A stretch of 64,000 nt of DNA, taken from positions 1 through 64,000 of the forward strand of contig JAGAKE010000019.1 in assembly GCA_017625775.1 (NCBI GenBank), in the 5' to 3' direction. Within the stretch, counting starts at the first letter, position 1. Each line of letters starts with the position of its first letter. Made by a program: the position numbers and the translations under genes. Under the pieces are notes generated by a model. The model was not told where the DNA came from. It did not search any database and saw only the letters and a list, made by a program, of their open reading frames with translations. Shown piece by piece: positions 52,766 to 62,197 of this stretch. Source of the stretch: Fibrobacteraceae bacterium (GTDB lineage Bacteria; Fibrobacterota; Fibrobacteria; Fibrobacterales; Fibrobacteraceae).

Positions 52766-54277
52766 ATGAATTCATATTTTTTATTAATTGCTGGGGCTCT
52801 CATTATTTTAAGTGCATTTGCTTCAAGAATCAGCACTCGATTTGGCATCCCCGTTCTTCTTATTTTTATGGGAATCGGAATATTAGCCGGTCCTGATTTT
52901 TTAAATCTTTTGACTTTTAATAGCCAAGAAACCGCAAGTACCATAGCAAACATAGCTCTTATGTTCATTCTATTTGATAGCGGTTTCAACACCAAAAAAG
53001 CCAACTTACACGCTTTTGCCGGACCATCACTTACCTTAGCCACTTTTGGCATTTTGGCAACTGCTCTGATTCTAGGTCTTCTCATTCATTTATTATTAAA
53101 GCAAGATATTTTATTCTCTATGATGATTGGAGCGATTATTTCCTCCACGGACGCAGCCGCCGTTATGACTGTTTTGCGCGAGCGCCCCATTAAAAAAAAG
53201 ATTTCCTCTACTCTAGAAATTGAATCAGCCGCAAACGACCCCATGGCCATTCTTCTCACCCTGTTCATGATAAACCTCATTCAAAATGCAGGGAGCGCTA
53301 CCACAGGTGATTATGTATTTTTTGTAATTCAATTAGCTTGGCAATTTGCTGGCGGAATTTTAATTGCGTATGCAGCAAGCAAAATCGGCATAAAAATTTA
53401 CAACCATTTTAAAAGTGAAAATTTAGGTTTATTCTACGTACTTTACATTGGAATTCTTTTTGCTACCTATAGTTCTGCAGACCTTTTAAAAGCAAATGGT
53501 ATCATAGCCATTTTCTTCGCCGGCTATTGGATGGGAAACCAAAAATTCGTCTTTAAACGTGGCGTTTCTCATTTCGTTTCGGCGTTATCGACTTTTGCAA
53601 ACATGTGCGTCTTCTTGCTTTTAGGTATTCTTGTTGTGCCGCACTTAATGATAAACGTTTGGTGGGAAGGAATTATTTTAGCAATTGTATTAATCTTCAT
53701 TGCTCGACCTTTAGCCGTATTTTTAAGCTTACTTCCATTCAAATACAAATGGAAAGAACAAACTTTTATTGCATGGGGTGGTTTAAAAGGCGCCGTTCCA
53801 GTCGTTCTTGCAACCTACCCAGCAGCTTATGGGCTTGATCCTGATAATTTTGTATTCAACATCGTTTTCTTTGTGGTAACTCTTTCTTGCTTAGTTCAAG
53901 GAACTACGCTCTCTCCTTTTGCAAAAACGCTCGGATTTTCTGTTCCTAAAGACAAACATTCTCCTTATTTTATGGAACTTTTCTCTTTAGCTCAAACCAA
54001 TTTTGAAGTAATGGATGTTCTCATCACAGAAACAACACCGTATGATTCTGTCACTCAAAAACCTTGGCATAAATCAAAAATCAAAGAACTTACTCTCAAA
54101 AAATCACCTGAAAATTCTGATTTAAAACAAGATGAACATTCAGTCGTTATCACAGCTATAGTCCGCAACAAAAAAATCATTTCTCCGAATGGGGAAACAA
54201 AATTAAAAGCTGGCGATATTCTTTTCCTTTTAGGTACTCATGAAAGCCTTGAAGAATTTGTTCCAGGCGTTGAATAA
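52766..54277 (+). CDS. K+/H+ antiporter, CPA1/NhaP2 type
   Basis: 503 aa with about 12 membrane segments. The segment STDAAAVMTVLRERP with the paired Asp of the cation-binding site and IESAANDPMAI are typical of CPA1 antiporters (CvrA/NhaP2). The C-terminal RCK_C-like domain (about 415-500) with SVVITAIVRNKKIISPNGET and AGDILFLLG supports K+ regulation. Its likely role is cytoplasmic pH or potassium control. It starts 18 bases after a T-rich stretch and converges on the TPR gene. Confidence 0.9.
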   Translation: MNSYFLLIAGALIILSAFASRISTRFGIPVLLIFMGIGILAGPDFLNLLTFNSQETASTIANIALMFILFDSGFNTKKANLHAFAGPSLTLATFGILATALILGLLIHLLLKQDILFSMMIGAIISSTDAAAVMTVLRERPIKKKISSTLEIESAANDPMAILLTLFMINLIQNAGSATTGDYVFFVIQLAWQFAGGILIAYAASKIGIKIYNHFKSENLGLFYVLYIGILFATYSSADLLKANGIIAIFFAGYWMGNQKFVFKRGVSHFVSALSTFANMCVFLLLGILVVPHLMINVWWEGIILAIVLIFIARPLAVFLSLLPFKYKWKEQTFIAWGGLKGAVPVVLATYPAAYGLDPDNFVFNIVFFVVTLSCLVQGTTLSPFAKTLGFSVPKDKHSPYFMELFSLAQTNFEVMDVLITETTPYDSVTQKPWHKSKIKELTLKKSPENSDLKQDEHSVVITAIVRNKKIISPNGETKLKAGDILFLLGTHESLEEFVPGVE

Positions 54278-54290
54278 TTCACTTGATACA

Positions 54291-54338
54291 AGAATCTGTA
54301 TTCACACACATTTCAATGAGTAAATGTCAGCAGATTCT
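54291..54338. terminator. Bidirectional stem-loop between convergent genes
   Basis: Outer stem AGAATCTG/CAGATTCT (54291-54298 with 54331-54338) and an inner ACATTT/AAATGT stem. It lies between the antiporter and the TPR gene and probably terminates one or both transcripts; U tracts are weak. Confidence 0.45.
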
Positions 54339-55103
54339 TTATTGTTGTTTTTTCTTCACTTTTTTCAACAATTCTTTTAAATGCCAACGACCTCTTTTGT
54401 CTTCTAAAAAATAATCCGTACGAACCCCTAAATCTAAACCTTGCTGAATAACTTGTTCCGCTTTATCATATTCAGATTGATCAAAGTATAATTCTGCTAA
54501 AAAGAAATATGAATACGGATCTTTTGGACCTTCATGCACAGCCTTTAATAAATATTTTAATGCTAATTCTTTATCTGGCCAAGGTAAAATCAAAGGGATA
54601 TATGGCAAAAGCTGGTGCGTTCTTCCTAAAATTTGAAAATCTTTAGCGCTATCTGCTAAATCTCTTACTCGAGCTGCAGCTCCTTGTTTCACGGCCTTCA
54701 ACGGACCAATACTTGCTCCCCACATAGAATAAATGGTAGCATAAAGACTAGTCAATTCCCGATTATTTGGAAATCTTGAATGTAGAGTATCTCCAAGTGC
54801 CTTGGCTGATGCAACAAATTTGTCTCGTTCTTTATCATTTATGGTGGCAAACCGAATCCTAAAATACTCACTTCGCATTAAGCCTAGTGCCGCTTTTTCA
54901 GACACAAGAGAATCTTCTAACACCGAACGATACAAGCGAATAGTGTTATCAATATGTTTTCGATTCGCTTTATCCCCTTTTGCTTTTTCAGCGCGAAGTG
55001 CATAACAAGAATCCGCTTGGGACAAAATTTTAACCGGATCTGCCATAGAAAACAGGCAGCCAATCAAAACTAGCCATGCAGATTTCTGCCACCTCCCAAA
55101 CAT
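54339..55103 (-). CDS. Exported TPR-like protein
   Basis: 254 aa. The N-terminus has a hydrophobic signal with both a LIGC lipobox-like sequence and a FSMA-D cleavage option. The remainder is helical with TPR patterns (NTIRLYRSVLEDSLVSEKAALGLMRSEYF, EYDKAEQVIQQGLDLG). It ends in a Lys-rich helix. The style is like TatT-type TPR lipoproteins but the role is unknown. It starts 12 nt after a small gene and is the third of three genes after phosphofructokinase. Confidence 0.72.
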   Translation of the reverse strand: MFGRWQKSAWLVLIGCLFSMADPVKILSQADSCYALRAEKAKGDKANRKHIDNTIRLYRSVLEDSLVSEKAALGLMRSEYFRIRFATINDKERDKFVASAKALGDTLHSRFPNNRELTSLYATIYSMWGASIGPLKAVKQGAAARVRDLADSAKDFQILGRTHQLLPYIPLILPWPDKELALKYLLKAVHEGPKDPYSYFFLAELYFDQSEYDKAEQVIQQGLDLGVRTDYFLEDKRGRWHLKELLKKVKKKQQ

Positions 55104-55115
55104 TTGAACCTTAGC

Positions 55116-55259
55116 TTAAATTTTCCAAGTTTGCAACAATTTATTTAATTGAGCAATTCGAGCTTTTTCTTCCGCCGTTCCATGAAAAGCTTTAAACAAA
55201 AGATTTCTGTATTCCATAAGAGCGGTGCGGATTAAAATTTTTTCTTCTTTTTTTAACAT
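55116..55259 (-). CDS. Small unknown protein, 47 aa
   Basis: A 47-codon frame from the ATG at 55259 to a TAA at 55116. The start has a near-perfect Shine-Dalgarno AGAGGAGG eight bases upstream. The peptide is basic and helical (MLKKEEKILIRTALMEYRN, then a short loop and AQLNKLLQTW) without membrane segment. It lies 21 nt after the phosphofructokinase stop and 12 nt before the TPR gene on the same strand, so it is likely translated. I recognise no family. Confidence 0.75.
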   Translation of the reverse strand: MLKKEEKILIRTALMEYRNLLFKAFHGTAEEKARIAQLNKLLQTWKI

Positions 55260-55280
55260 AAACCTATCCTCCTCTATTAT

Positions 55281-56627
55281 TTATTTTTTTCCTTTGTACT
55301 TTCCTGAAAAATAGTCCTGTTGTCTTGTCGCACCAAGAACAGCGTGCCACAAAACTCCAGATGGATCAATCTTACGTCGCTCGCTTACCGCAAATTCTAT
55401 AGGAACATGCGTAAAAGTTCCATTCATACTCCCCACAACCATATTAGTTTTGCCTGCCATTGCCGCATGTACTGCGTTTTCAGCTAACTGATAACAGAAA
55501 ATCGCATCAGTACCTTTCGCGGGAATGCTACGAACCATATAACTTGGGTCAAAATACTTGATATTGATTTCCTTGCCTACTTTAGCAAAATGAGCTTTGA
55601 TTTTTTCATGCAAGAATTCACCAATATCGTTTTTCAAAAGGTTTCCGCTGGCGTCACGACGTTCTGGCTGATTTTCAAAGAAATACTGCCCAGCACCTTC
55701 TGCAACTACAAGCACGGCATGTTTTTTTCCAATATCGTAACGATTTTCTAAAGCTTGCAATAAGCCACCTTCTCCTTCTAACTGGAAAGGAACTTCCGGG
55801 ACTAAACAGAAATTAACTACAGTAGTTGCCAAAGCGGCATAAGCTGCAATAAAACCTGAATCACGCCCCATCAACTTTACTAAACCAAGACCATTGAAAG
55901 CCCCATTAGCTTCTGTATGAGCGCTCGTAATTACATCTGTGGCAGAAAGAACGGCTGTTTCAAAACCAAATGTTCTATCGACTAAGTTCAAGTCATTATC
56001 AATCGTCTTTGGAATTCCTATTACTGATATTGGCTGACGACGTCTTTTAATTTCTGCCGCAATATCTTTTGCACCACGCAATGTGCCATCGCCACCGATA
56101 CAAAACAACATATTGATGTTTAAGCGCATCAAAGTATCAACCATTATTTTCGTATCTTGGTTTCCTCTTGAACTTCCTAGAATAGTTCCACCATCTTCTT
56201 GAATAGCATCTACAACTTCTGGCGTTAATACTACTGGAGAATATCCGTAATCTGGATTTAAACCGCGATAACCATACGGAATTCCAAAAATATTTCGAAC
56301 CCCATAATCGAACCAAAGAACTTGCACCAAACTTTTTATCACGTTATTCAAACCAGGACACAAACCACCACAGGTAACAATTGCCGCACGAGTCCAGCTT
56401 GGATCATGATAAATCGTTTCCCTTGGGCCCGCTGCTTCTAAAGAAGGCACTGGTAAATGATTAGATGACAACTGCTCAAGAGTTTGCATATCCGTAGTTA
56501 AGCAAACTCTTTGCTCATCACTAACAAAGCGAACACCGCTCATTGGAGAACGTAAAGTTCCCATTCCAACGGTCTCAATAGATAGGTCATAATCTTGTGG
56601 ATTTTGAATAATATCTTCTTTTTTCAT
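55281..56627 (-). CDS. pfkA: Phosphofructokinase, group II-like long form
   Basis: 448 aa. Phosphorylates fructose 6-phosphate to fructose 1,6-bisphosphate. N-terminal extension of about 85 residues, then the catalytic core with VTCGGLCPGLNNVI, GGDGT (Gly at the position that selects ATP over pyrophosphate), PKTIDND (Lys at the second selector position, as in plant and kinetoplastid enzymes), GRDSGFIAA and the MVRSIPAKGTDA region. The Gly/Lys combination suggests ATP use, but pyrophosphate cannot be excluded. The gene leads a small transcript with the 47-aa protein and the TPR gene. Confidence 0.9.
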   Translation of the reverse strand: MKKEDIIQNPQDYDLSIETVGMGTLRSPMSGVRFVSDEQRVCLTTDMQTLEQLSSNHLPVPSLEAAGPRETIYHDPSWTRAAIVTCGGLCPGLNNVIKSLVQVLWFDYGVRNIFGIPYGYRGLNPDYGYSPVVLTPEVVDAIQEDGGTILGSSRGNQDTKIMVDTLMRLNINMLFCIGGDGTLRGAKDIAAEIKRRRQPISVIGIPKTIDNDLNLVDRTFGFETAVLSATDVITSAHTEANGAFNGLGLVKLMGRDSGFIAAYAALATTVVNFCLVPEVPFQLEGEGGLLQALENRYDIGKKHAVLVVAEGAGQYFFENQPERRDASGNLLKNDIGEFLHEKIKAHFAKVGKEINIKYFDPSYMVRSIPAKGTDAIFCYQLAENAVHAAMAGKTNMVVGSMNGTFTHVPIEFAVSERRKIDPSGVLWHAVLGATRQQDYFSGKYKGKK

Positions 56628-56679
56628 ATTGTTACCCGATTCTACCTAAATTTAATAAACCACACAGACTTAAAGCAGT

Positions 56680-58461
56680 TTAAAGACCAATGGAAGAAAA
56701 ATGTATTTTTGTGCGCAGCCCAGGATTAGCATTTTCCATTTCAATACGCATATTCGTCAAAGAGCAAAGTTTCTTTACCATTGATAAACCAATTCCCGTC
56801 CCTTTTGTTGTTCTCGTCATTTCATCTTCAACTCGATAAAACTCTTCAAAAACCTTGGTCATTTCATTCGGCGGAATACCTGGTCCATAATCACGAACTG
56901 CAAAATACACATCATCGTCTTGAACAGCTAGCCTCAATTCTATCATTTTATAACGCGCATTTTTCGCAAATTTTATAGAATTGTCAACCAAATTCATTAG
57001 AATTTGCATAATAGCGTCTTTATCCATCGGTATTTCCAAATTACAAGTATCACAAGAAACTGTTAAATCGAATCCATTATTTTCAATATTTTTCCCATAG
57101 GCTGCCACAAAAGCATCCAAAACCGTTTTTGGATTTCCCTTACGAATTTGTACCGCCCAACGATTTCTGTCTAATTTGGAAAGATTCAAAACATTTTGAA
57201 TCAAACGAGACAAACGTTCTGTTTCTGAAGCAATTAATGAATAATATTTTTGTTTTTTTTCTTCACTAGCACACCATGAATTTTGAAGCATTTCCGCATA
57301 CATACGAATCGCTGTCAAAGGCGTTTTTAATTCATGACTTACTGCCGAAATAAAATCTTGCCGTTTACTTGCTAACTGCAACTGCGTACGCATTAATCGA
57401 TACAAAGCAAAAAGACCGCCACCAAGAATTGCAAACATTAAAATTCCAAGAACAAGCACCATGTTTTCGCCAGGAGCGGTTCCCTTCTGCGATAAAAATA
57501 CATTCAAATACATATCGTTTAAAGGAAATTGAAGTGGGGCTTTAAAAATCATTTCCGAATTATCAGAACGAGTTCCAAACAAAACTAATGGCAACGTTTT
57601 TGAAGAAAACTCTAATAATAATTCTTGTTCTTGAGGAGCAAAAATATTTTCTTTACGTACAATGGATTCAAAATAATCCTTCAAACGAACCACGTAGCCT
57701 TGAATAAAACGCTCTGTTCCACGAGTTACATTTCTATAAAAAATGATAAAATCTCGATTAAAATGTGCTTGGAATGGGTCAATTTTTACAACCATCACAT
57801 TTTGCATTGATTCCGACGATTCATCAGCGTTACTTAACTTTTGAATTCTTGAAGATTCTACATCGAAAACAAAGGTTTCTTTTTGAGAACTCTCTTCAAT
57901 GCGCGATTGAAAAGAACCATTTCTTTTATCAAGACTTAAATCTTGACGATAAATTTTATCTAATATGGAATTGCTTGAATCAGGCGCCCGAACGGGTTCT
58001 GGCAACGGACTGACACGAATATCTAATCGTTTAATAATAACTTTTAAAGTGTCTCTTACTCGTTCGCGTTCAGCTCTATCTTTCATTGAAATGTTTTCAA
58101 GGAAACCATCTGGCAAAACTGGTGTTTGAACAGAGCCATCTGCAAAAAGCTGAAAATACCCAACAATTCCTTGATAAGCACTACGAATAGGAAGCTCTGC
58201 CAAAGGAGAAATCGTTACCTCCTCGCCGCCTAAAACAGGAACTGTTCGAATAAATCGATAATCCGAATAAGAACGCTTTTCTTCTGTCGCTAAATCATTA
58301 TGAATTCGATCATTCAACATTCGCAGCACAAGATAGGCATGCTCTTGATAGGCGTATTGAGCGCCCAGCTGTAATTGGGAAAACGATCGGGAAAGCAAAA
58401 TCCCGACCGGAATTGCTATTGCTAAAAAAATTGCAATAAAAGTTAGCTGAACACGATTCAT
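56680..58461 (-). CDS. Sensor histidine kinase
   Basis: 593 aa, membrane bound. An N-terminal membrane segment (residues 6-27), a periplasmic sensor region of about 300 residues, and a second membrane segment at about 335-355. The dimerisation/phosphoacceptor domain has His376 in VSHELKTPLTAI. The ATPase domain includes NLVDNSIKFA, DYGPGIP and GTGIGLSMVKK. The sensor region matches no domain I know. It follows the response-regulator gene with a 4-nt overlap, so the two form a pair; signal unknown. Confidence 0.92.
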   Translation of the reverse strand: MNRVQLTFIAIFLAIAIPVGILLSRSFSQLQLGAQYAYQEHAYLVLRMLNDRIHNDLATEEKRSYSDYRFIRTVPVLGGEEVTISPLAELPIRSAYQGIVGYFQLFADGSVQTPVLPDGFLENISMKDRAERERVRDTLKVIIKRLDIRVSPLPEPVRAPDSSNSILDKIYRQDLSLDKRNGSFQSRIEESSQKETFVFDVESSRIQKLSNADESSESMQNVMVVKIDPFQAHFNRDFIIFYRNVTRGTERFIQGYVVRLKDYFESIVRKENIFAPQEQELLLEFSSKTLPLVLFGTRSDNSEMIFKAPLQFPLNDMYLNVFLSQKGTAPGENMVLVLGILMFAILGGGLFALYRLMRTQLQLASKRQDFISAVSHELKTPLTAIRMYAEMLQNSWCASEEKKQKYYSLIASETERLSRLIQNVLNLSKLDRNRWAVQIRKGNPKTVLDAFVAAYGKNIENNGFDLTVSCDTCNLEIPMDKDAIMQILMNLVDNSIKFAKNARYKMIELRLAVQDDDVYFAVRDYGPGIPPNEMTKVFEEFYRVEDEMTRTTKGTGIGLSMVKKLCSLTNMRIEMENANPGLRTKIHFSSIGL

Positions 58462-59171
58462 TCAGAAGGAACTCGGAACTGATAACCTTCCCCACGGAAA
58501 GTTACTAGTAACTGAGGGTGCGACGTATCATCTTCTATTTTCTTTCGCAACTTGGTGATGTGAATATCTACTGTTCTAGTATCTACAGATTCAGCATTTT
58601 CATAACCCCAAACTTCCCGAAGAAGTTCTGCGCGAGAAACTGCTCGTTCTCTGTTTTTCCAAAGGTATTCAAGAATTTCAATTTCTTTTCTAGTAAATTG
58701 TAATTCTTCTGTTCCGCGAGTTCCTGCATATTCACGGAAGTTCACGCGTAAATTTCCTGCTACCAATTTATCATCACCTTCTAAAGATTGACGACTGCGG
58801 CGCAAAACAGCAGAAATTCGAGCAAGAAGCATTGGAACAGAGAAAGGCTTTGCAACATAGTCATCTGCACCATACTTCAAGCCATTAATAATGTCATCGT
58901 CTGAATTTTTGGCAGAAAGAATAATGATTGGCAAACTTTTGTCTTGTTCACGAATTTTATCACAAACGGTAAATCCATCAAGACCAGGAAGCATCAAATC
59001 AAGAAGAACAAGACCATACTTACCGCTTAAAGCTTCCGTGAGTCCTGATTCACCATCTGCCACATGTTTTACTTGATAGCCATTCATTTCACAAAGATCT
59101 ACAAGACCTTCGGCAATAGCCAATTCATCTTCAACAATCAATACTGAAATAGAGGGTGTCATTTCTGTCAT
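58458..59171 (-). CDS. OmpR-family response regulator
   Basis: 237 aa. Receiver domain with acidic pair Glu14/Asp15, phosphorylated Asp58 in LVLLDLMLPGLDG, and Lys in VAKPFSVPMLLARI. The C-terminal winged helix has FTRKEIEILEYLWKNRERAVSRAELLREVWG and TVDIHITKLRKKIE. Pairs with the kinase downstream, stop and start overlapping (ATGA). Its targets may include the outer-membrane barrel gene upstream or genes elsewhere. Confidence 0.95.
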   Translation of the reverse strand: MTEMTPSISVLIVEDELAIAEGLVDLCEMNGYQVKHVADGESGLTEALSGKYGLVLLDLMLPGLDGFTVCDKIREQDKSLPIIILSAKNSDDDIINGLKYGADDYVAKPFSVPMLLARISAVLRRSRQSLEGDDKLVAGNLRVNFREYAGTRGTEELQFTRKEIEILEYLWKNRERAVSRAELLREVWGYENAESVDTRTVDIHITKLRKKIEDDTSHPQLLVTFRGEGYQFRVPSE

Positions 59172-59200
59172 ATATCACCTTACAAAAAAAATATTTTTGC

Positions 59201-60004
59201 TTACAAAGCAAAACCAACGCCCGCTTCAACACTATGACGACCATAATCAATTTCATCGTCAAATTCTCCGCCGAAGTATAGCTTGTAGTTTGCATAAGCT
59301 ACAATTGGAATAATCGGGAGTTTTGCACGAAGGCCAACCAAGAAATGCCCACCAATTCCTGTATTCAAACCTTCGTCAGTCAAAGCATCAGACAATTCAT
59401 TTGCTAACTGCTTTGCTTCTTCTGCCGTCATGTTTTCTGCATTAAGTAATGCTTTGCCAGCAGTACCCATGAATTTTCCAACAAATTCGTCTGAAAGAAC
59501 TGGCGTGCTAAGATAATATGTTATACCTCCACCAATATAAGGACGAATTATTGGCAAAGAAGTAATTGGAAGCGTAATAGAAAGATCGCCGTTCATAGAA
59601 ACAAACTTTGGTGATGCTTTCCCAAAAGGAACTCCATCAAATTCAAGTTCAATCTTTTGTTTTTTAATTAAATCGCCTTCTGGACCATAAAGCGATAGGG
59701 CTGCATCATAAGAACCAAATTGAACATTGTAAGTTGCTTCCACATCAATAATCGGAAGAATATCAACCCACAATTTCAAGCCAAAACCTTGCATATTAGA
59801 AAAGCTACCATGAGCATACTTTACAGAGCCTAAATTCACTGAACCAACCTCGGCCGCTTCTCCACTTAAAGACATTACTTCTTTTTCAGCGGTTGATTTC
59901 AATTCGGTTCCAAAATTCGGGGCATAATGAAAACCCAAACCGATGATAGCAAAAGACTGCGAAACACAAAAAGCAGCTGCTGCAGCAAGAATTTTGAAGT
60001 TCAT
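59201..60004 (-). CDS. Outer-membrane beta-barrel protein
   Basis: 267 aa with signal peptide (cleavage near SFA-II). Alternating hydrophobic strands and many Gly/Tyr suggest a small barrel; the chain ends in an aromatic-like pattern (SVEAGVGFAL) with a terminal hydrophobic residue. Middle part has repeated ITLPITSLPIIRPYIGGG. Function unknown. It lies 29 nt upstream of the response-regulator gene on the same strand. Confidence 0.75.
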   Translation of the reverse strand: MNFKILAAAAAFCVSQSFAIIGLGFHYAPNFGTELKSTAEKEVMSLSGEAAEVGSVNLGSVKYAHGSFSNMQGFGLKLWVDILPIIDVEATYNVQFGSYDAALSLYGPEGDLIKKQKIELEFDGVPFGKASPKFVSMNGDLSITLPITSLPIIRPYIGGGITYYLSTPVLSDEFVGKFMGTAGKALLNAENMTAEEAKQLANELSDALTDEGLNTGIGGHFLVGLRAKLPIIPIVAYANYKLYFGGEFDDEIDYGRHSVEAGVGFAL

Positions 60005-60112
60005 ATTTTTCTCCTAGTTACAGAACATCTTGAATCTATATAATTATTTGAACGAACGAACATAATTTTTAATTTTGTAAAAAAAATAACTCTTTTTAAC
60101 TTTAGATTTGTT

Positions 60113-60856
60113 TCAAATTTCTTCTTTGGGCGGAGAATTTAACAAGTAATCCATCTGAATATGGCGCATACTTTCAAAAAGATTCCGCTTAAGAGAAGAT
60201 TTTCCCTCTGTTAAAAGCTCTATTTGGCGCCGAATATGCAAACGATTGCTATTTAAAGAAACACCGCAATTACAAGCAGGGCAACTCAAATCTAAGTCTT
60301 TGATAAATTCAATAATTTCAGATTCTTCACAATAACAAAGCGGACGAATTACGGAAACTGGATATTTTTCATAAGGTACAAATGGAGGCATTCCAGAAAA
60401 TTCACCTTTGTACAACATATTCATCAAAAGCGTTTCTATTATATCATCTAAATGATGGCCTAATGCAATTTTATTAAAACCATTTTCTCGAGCAAAACGA
60501 ATTAATTCCGTTCGACGCTGCGTACTACACCAATAACAATTCAAACGCCTATTTTCTTTCAACCGAGCTTCTATCGCCACATCTAAATAGTAGAACGGAA
60601 TAGTCATAGTTTCTTGTAAACTTTGAACGAATTTCCGCGGAGTTTTATCACCAAAATCACTTTGAATATTTAACGCAGCTAATTCAAACGGAGCGCCAAA
60701 TTTTCCCAATCTGTCATACAAAGATAAAAGCAAAGCCGTTGAATCTTTTCCACCACTAGCTCCAACTAGAACTCGATCACCAGGCTCTATCATGGGAAAA
60801 TCAAAGAGCGCCTTGGTAATCTTTTTACTTATTCTTTTTCGTATAATACTAGCCAT
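60113..60856 (-). CDS. ttcA: TtcA-like tRNA 2-thiocytidine synthase
   Basis: 247 aa from the ATG at 60856, where related enzymes begin; a TTG at 60898 would run through the hairpin. PP-loop SGGKDS binds ATP, NCYWCSTQRR and CPACNCG supply the Fe-S cluster Cys residues, and GHHLDDIIETLLMNMLYKG is the conserved TtcA core. It thiolates cytidine 32 in certain tRNAs, using a cysteine desulfurase. The start lies 7 nt after a hairpin that ends the dnaN transcript. Confidence 0.9.
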   Translation of the reverse strand: MASIIRKRISKKITKALFDFPMIEPGDRVLVGASGGKDSTALLLSLYDRLGKFGAPFELAALNIQSDFGDKTPRKFVQSLQETMTIPFYYLDVAIEARLKENRRLNCYWCSTQRRTELIRFARENGFNKIALGHHLDDIIETLLMNMLYKGEFSGMPPFVPYEKYPVSVIRPLCYCEESEIIEFIKDLDLSCPACNCGVSLNSNRLHIRRQIELLTEGKSSLKRNLFESMRHIQMDYLLNSPPKEEI

Positions 60857-60880
60857 AAATAAAGGGCTCTCCCGAGCCCT
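60855..60880 (-). terminator. Hairpin between dnaN and ttcA
   Basis: AGGGCTC/GAGCCCT (60863-60869 with 60874-60880, loop TCCC on the plus strand) followed by TTATTTAT on the minus strand. It lies between the dnaN stop (60908) and the ttcA ATG, and could partly terminate dnaN or control ttcA translation, since the purine-rich loop is part of the candidate ribosome site. Confidence 0.55.
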
Positions 60881-60907
60881 GGTTTTAAATATTTTCAATT
60901 CGTTAAA

Positions 60908-62032
60908 TTATTCATCAGCAAAATCTCGTAACGGCATCAACAAGAAAGAGAAGTTCAAATCTTCACCAACCGGTTCAACAACGCAGGCACCTTTAGCACT
61001 TGTCATTTTGATTTTCACTTCTTCTGTTTTGCACATTCCAAGAATTTCAACGAGGAAATTTCCGTTGAATCCAATGCAGAACGAACCTTCGCCTTCGTGA
61101 ATAATAGCCATTTCTTCACAAGAGAATCCGCCACTTTCAGAATCCGTTGCTGTTAATTCTAGCGAAGAATCTTGAATCTGCATGCGAATTTTACGAGTAC
61201 GCAAACTAGCCATAGAAATCACGCAGCGAATTTTATTAATAAGTTCTGTTGTGCGAACTTGAATTTCATGTGTAAAATTCTGCGGAATAACATTCTTGTA
61301 GGCTACATATTTTCCATCGACAAGCTTAGAGAACATTTGAATGTTGTCGTAGGAGAAGAGAACATATTTTTGAGAAATGCGAATTTCTACAACGGCATCG
61401 GCAGGAACGCTATGCAAGAAGTTACGAAGAACTTTAGGAGGAATAATCACTCCTTGTTCAAGCGTTACGTTTTCCATATCAATGGAAGCTAACCCAAGAC
61501 GATGACTATCTGTTCCTACCATAGAAACCTTGTTGTCAGCCGCTTCCATATAAACGCCACTCATAATTACACGAGTAGGGTCAGTTGTTACCGCAAATGC
61601 CGTCTTTTCTACCAAGAAAGCAAGCTCTGAAGCTGACATTTGCACTTCGGATACTTCTACTACTTCAGGGAATGGAGGAAATTCAGTGATGTCAAAACCA
61701 GTCAATGTTGAATAACCGCGTTCACTCCAACGGACATTGACTACATAATCCTGAGCATCGAAACTTACAGTAGTAATGCTTGGATCCACAAGACTTTTAA
61801 TGAGATCTACCAAGCGACGAGCATTCACAATGATGCCGCCATCGCGTTCGCCTTCTACTTCTACTGTTTTCCTAATACCTTGGTCAAGGTCAGTAGCACC
61901 CACTTCTAAAATATTTCCTTCTAATCGGAATGAAAAGTTATGAAGCACTGGGAATGTAGCACGGCTCGGAACTACTCCAATTAGAGTTTGAAGAACATCT
62001 TGCAATTCTGCTTTTTGAATTCGAAATTTCAT
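60908..62032 (-). CDS. dnaN: DNA polymerase III sliding clamp, beta subunit
   Basis: 374 aa. Three clamp domains; the N-terminus MKFRIQKAELQDVLQTLIGVVPSR and the C-terminus ending in FLLMPLRDFADE, close to the MPMR-type end, are typical. It clamps DNA and increases polymerase processivity. No dnaA, recF or gyrase gene is near it, so this is not a usual oriC context, and no dnaA box was seen. A small membrane-protein gene precedes it by 12 nt. Confidence 0.94.
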   Translation of the reverse strand: MKFRIQKAELQDVLQTLIGVVPSRATFPVLHNFSFRLEGNILEVGATDLDQGIRKTVEVEGERDGGIIVNARRLVDLIKSLVDPSITTVSFDAQDYVVNVRWSERGYSTLTGFDITEFPPFPEVVEVSEVQMSASELAFLVEKTAFAVTTDPTRVIMSGVYMEAADNKVSMVGTDSHRLGLASIDMENVTLEQGVIIPPKVLRNFLHSVPADAVVEIRISQKYVLFSYDNIQMFSKLVDGKYVAYKNVIPQNFTHEIQVRTTELINKIRCVISMASLRTRKIRMQIQDSSLELTATDSESGGFSCEEMAIIHEGEGSFCIGFNGNFLVEILGMCKTEEVKIKMTSAKGACVVEPVGEDLNFSFLLMPLRDFADE

Positions 62033-62044
62033 AATAAACCTTTA

Positions 62045-62197
62045 TTATGCTGAATATTTCAACAAGGTGGAACCAACGAAAAAAACAATGGCGACCACAG
62101 CCATCAGTATCAAAACCCGCTTATCTATTTGACGGGATTTTTTGGGAACGAAATTCTGCGCTTGACGCTTGGCGCGACGGCGTTCACTTCGACTCAT
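62045..62197 (-). CDS. Small single-pass membrane protein, 50 aa
   Basis: A 50-codon frame with ATG at 62197 and TAA at 62045, preceded by AAGGAG seven bases upstream. The first 27 residues are strongly basic (RSERRRAKRQAQ and KKSRQIDKR), then one membrane helix (VLILMAVVAIVFFVG) and a short tail. It ends 12 nt before dnaN, so is likely co-transcribed with it. Basic tail inside, C-terminus outside. No family recognised; might link DNA or RNA to the membrane, which is speculation. Confidence 0.78.
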   Translation of the reverse strand: MSRSERRRAKRQAQNFVPKKSRQIDKRVLILMAVVAIVFFVGSTLLKYSA

